Source: an uncultured bacterium (GTDB lineage: Bacteria > Verrucomicrobiota > Kiritimatiellia > CAIKKV01). From it: DNA of 41,552 bases. Below, piece after piece: positions 39,602 through 41,552 of this stretch. Position 1 is the stretch's first letter; each line of letters begins with the position of its first letter. A program made the translations under genes and the position numbers. The stretch covers positions 1 through 41,552 of the forward strand of contig CALHRZ010000011.1 of the NCBI GenBank assembly GCA_938038445.1. The letters are read 5' to 3'. Under the pieces are notes generated by a model. That model was not told the DNA's origin, did not search any database, and was given only the letters and a program-made list of their open reading frames with translations.

Positions 39602-41552
39602 ATGAACAACAAACGACGGGCAATCGGTCTGTTGCTTCCCATGTTCCTGTTTCATCAATGGAATGCGGACGCACACGCAGGGTTATTTGACGATTGGGGA
39701 TATCGTCTTAAAATATCGGTGACAAACTATACACGGACGGAAGCCCTTACAAACTTTCCCCTACTCCTGACGTTCAACACCGCCATCCCGGGTTTTTCTT
39801 ATTCCCAGTTCGCCTCGAATCCCCCCCCGGACTTGCGCTTCACGGATCAAGAGGAAACAAACGAACTGCCATACGAAATCGAATCCTGGAATACCAACGG
39901 CGATTCCGTTGTCTGGATCCGAATCCCGATTCTCACCAACAACGTCGAGCTGCGTGCACGGTGGGGAAAGGATAATCAAAATCTACCGGTCTATACCACG
40001 AACGGTGCGGTATGGCTCAACGGTTTCATCGGTGTCTGGCATCTCGCCGATACCGGCGGCGTGGCACAGGATTCGGCCAGCACCAATCACGGGGTCTACA
40101 CCGGCACAACCCCGGCTACGGGGGTGATCGGACTCGCCCGCTCTTTTGGCGGATCTCCTCAGCATGTCGCCTTGCCGGCAAACACTCCGAGCTTGGCCAC
40201 TGGAAAAGGGGGAACGCTTTCCTGCTGGGCACGGTTGCCCACCTGGAACGTATCGGCAGAAAATGGCTTGATCAGCGATAATATCGCGTACAATCAACCG
40301 AACAGTCTCTATTTGTCCGTTCACCCTGTGGATTCTGTCAATCTGCATTTTCGGTATGGACAATCCACGGCCGGTGGCCCCTATCTGAATGACGCAGCCA
40401 GTACGGCTTGGGCAAACGACTCATGGCATTACATTGCCGCTACATGGACCAACACCGGGACTACAACCTATCTTTCGCTTTACGCGGATGGGTTGCTGGT
40501 GGATTCGGATTCCTGGAACCAATGGATCAACGTCACACCGGCGTGGAAATTCGGAATGCACGACAACGGCAATTACTTAAACGGAATGCTGGACGAGGTA
40601 CGGATGAGCTCGGTGGCGCGATCGTCGAACTGGATCTGGGCTGCCTGGATGAATCAACGCCCGGCAAGCGGTTTTATCCAAACGGGCGATGTGGAAGCAA
40701 TGACAAAGCCCAGTGTCCTGGCACAGGACGCAACGAATATCGGACCAACGAACGCAACGCTGAAAGGCAAGGTGTTGGGCGGCGGTGGCGCGGAATCCCC
40801 TGAAATTTTCTTCTGTTGGGGACCCACGGACGAGGGCGCGACCTCCACATCCGCGTGGCCAAACGTGGTTGCCGCCGGCGCTCACGACTCCGACACCGTC
40901 GTTACAACTCTGATCACCGGGCTCCTGCCGGAAAGTCATTACGTATTCCGGTGCTATGCCACCAATTCGGCGGGAGAAGGCTGGTCGGTTGATGCCGTTT
41001 CCTTTCGAACCTTGCCCGATTGGGACAGCTGGCCGTATCGGATGAAAATCTCGCTGGCAACGCCCGTCGGCGAGACGTTGACAAACTTCCCCTTATTGGT
41101 GCGGCTGGGCAACAATTTGTACGGATCGGGTTTCACCTATTCCAACTGTTCGTCGTCCGTCGGCGCCGATTTGCGATTCGCCAATTCCAACGAAACGGAA
41201 GTGCTCGTGCATGAAGTCGAGCGGTGGGACACAAACGGCGTCTCCACGGTCTGGGTCAAAGTACCTCAGATCTCGAGCACGAATGACTTCCTTTACGCCT
41301 ATTGGGGGAAAACAAATACGTCGGCGCCCGACTACACCACCAACGGCGCAGTTTGGGACTCGAATTTCCGCAGCGTATGGCATCTGGGTCACACGAGCGG
41401 AACGAACGTCTTGGACGCCACCGCCTCGCGTCGTCACGGTGTCACGTACAACATGCCCGCCAATCCTTGGACCAACGCCGTCATCGGAAACGGCCTGGTC
41501 TTCGATGGGGTCAACGACTACGTCTTCGGAATGGGCTCCGGGATTGTGCCCG
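39602..41552 (+). CDS. Secreted multidomain protein with tandem DUF2341 and LamG-like modules (partial, runs off the window)
   Basis: 650 codons are present with no stop before the window end. GGGGGA seven bases upstream supports the ATG. A signal peptide covers about residues 1-27 (basic MNNKRR, hydrophobic LLLPMFLF, then NADAHA). The first DUF2341 module (about 35-125) reads YRLKISVTNYTRTEALTNFP, DLRFTD and a closing RWGKDNQ. A LamG/concanavalin-like domain (about 140-345) follows, starting GVWHLADTG and containing WHYIAATW and LDEVRMSSVARS. A fibronectin-III-like segment (about 368-460) comes next. A second DUF2341 (YRMKISLATPVGETLTNFP, DLRFANSNE, AYWGKTN) and a second LamG (SVWHLGHTS) complete the visible part. 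Such proteins bind or act on polysaccharide outside the cell, or serve as surface adhesins. No catalytic domain is visible yet. Confidence 0.85.
   Translation, partial: MNNKRRAIGLLLPMFLFHQWNADAHAGLFDDWGYRLKISVTNYTRTEALTNFPLLLTFNTAIPGFSYSQFASNPPPDLRFTDQEETNELPYEIESWNTNGDSVVWIRIPILTNNVELRARWGKDNQNLPVYTTNGAVWLNGFIGVWHLADTGGVAQDSASTNHGVYTGTTPATGVIGLARSFGGSPQHVALPANTPSLATGKGGTLSCWARLPTWNVSAENGLISDNIAYNQPNSLYLSVHPVDSVNLHFRYGQSTAGGPYLNDAASTAWANDSWHYIAATWTNTGTTTYLSLYADGLLVDSDSWNQWINVTPAWKFGMHDNGNYLNGMLDEVRMSSVARSSNWIWAAWMNQRPASGFIQTGDVEAMTKPSVLAQDATNIGPTNATLKGKVLGGGGAESPEIFFCWGPTDEGATSTSAWPNVVAAGAHDSDTVVTTLITGLLPESHYVFRCYATNSAGEGWSVDAVSFRTLPDWDSWPYRMKISLATPVGETLTNFPLLVRLGNNLYGSGFTYSNCSSSVGADLRFANSNETEVLVHEVERWDTNGVSTVWVKVPQISSTNDFLYAYWGKTNTSAPDYTTNGAVWDSNFRSVWHLGHTSGTNVLDATASRRHGVTYNMPANPWTNAVIGNGLVFDGVNDYVFGMGSGIVP

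Noticed and set aside
1..41552. CRISPR arrays, tRNA or rRNA genes, prophage modules
   Set aside because: No regularly spaced repeats, no cloverleaf or rRNA-like sequence and no phage structural genes were recognised.

Overview
The window reads as chromosomal DNA of a Gram-negative, probably anaerobic bacterium of moderately high GC (high fifties percent by eye). Clues are an RseP site-2 protease, bacterial MEP-pathway enzymes (Dxr, IspG), a glycyl radical enzyme, an L-rhamnose set, an RsbU_N-type histidine kinase pair and a secreted protein with tandem DUF2341 and LamG modules. Together with the gene order uppS-cdsA-dxr-rseP-ispG this suggests the PVC superphylum, perhaps a Kiritimatiellota or Verrucomicrobiota relative. 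The placement is inference; no rRNA or marker phylogeny is available here. No tRNA, rRNA or CRISPR array was seen.

Layout. 1-3.7 kb is an accessory patch: a secreted GH114/TM1410-type protein, an attC-like structured palindrome, a solitary Mrr-type restriction endonuclease, a RAYT (Y1) transposase and a decayed IS256-family transposase. 3.9-6.2 kb holds a PlsY-like acyltransferase and an unusual GNAT plus class V aminotransferase fusion. 6.2-11.5 kb (minus) is a tight three-gene operon: a putative glycosidase, a zinc alcohol dehydrogenase and a glycyl radical enzyme. 11.6-13.9 kb (plus) is rmlA-rmlD-rmlC without rmlB. 13.9-23.4 kb (minus) is an eight-gene surface-glycan operon with mostly overlapping genes: two extended-SDR sugar-nucleotide epimerases, a GT2-GT4 fusion, an AsnB-like amidotransferase, two GT2 enzymes, a methyltransferase and a GT4-like enzyme.

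23.6-28.2 kb (plus) is a two-component module. It encodes a kinase-like protein whose phospho-acceptor histidine is replaced, an intact HisKA_3 kinase, a NarL/LuxR-type response regulator, then a separate LapA-like membrane protein and a B12-binding radical SAM enzyme (DUF4070 class). An almost identical 20-bp palindromic motif precedes both transcription units at the same distance from a -10-like hexamer. It looks like the operator of this response regulator and ties the radical SAM pair to the kinase system. This is the most system-like novelty in the window.

28.4-39.3 kb (minus) is an envelope and housekeeping operon: DegT-type aminotransferase, purA, uppS, cdsA, dxr, rseP, ispG, an ABC exporter with a unique N-terminal extension, and a DUF1854 protein. 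39.6 kb to the window end is the start of a large secreted DUF2341/LamG protein that continues beyond the window.
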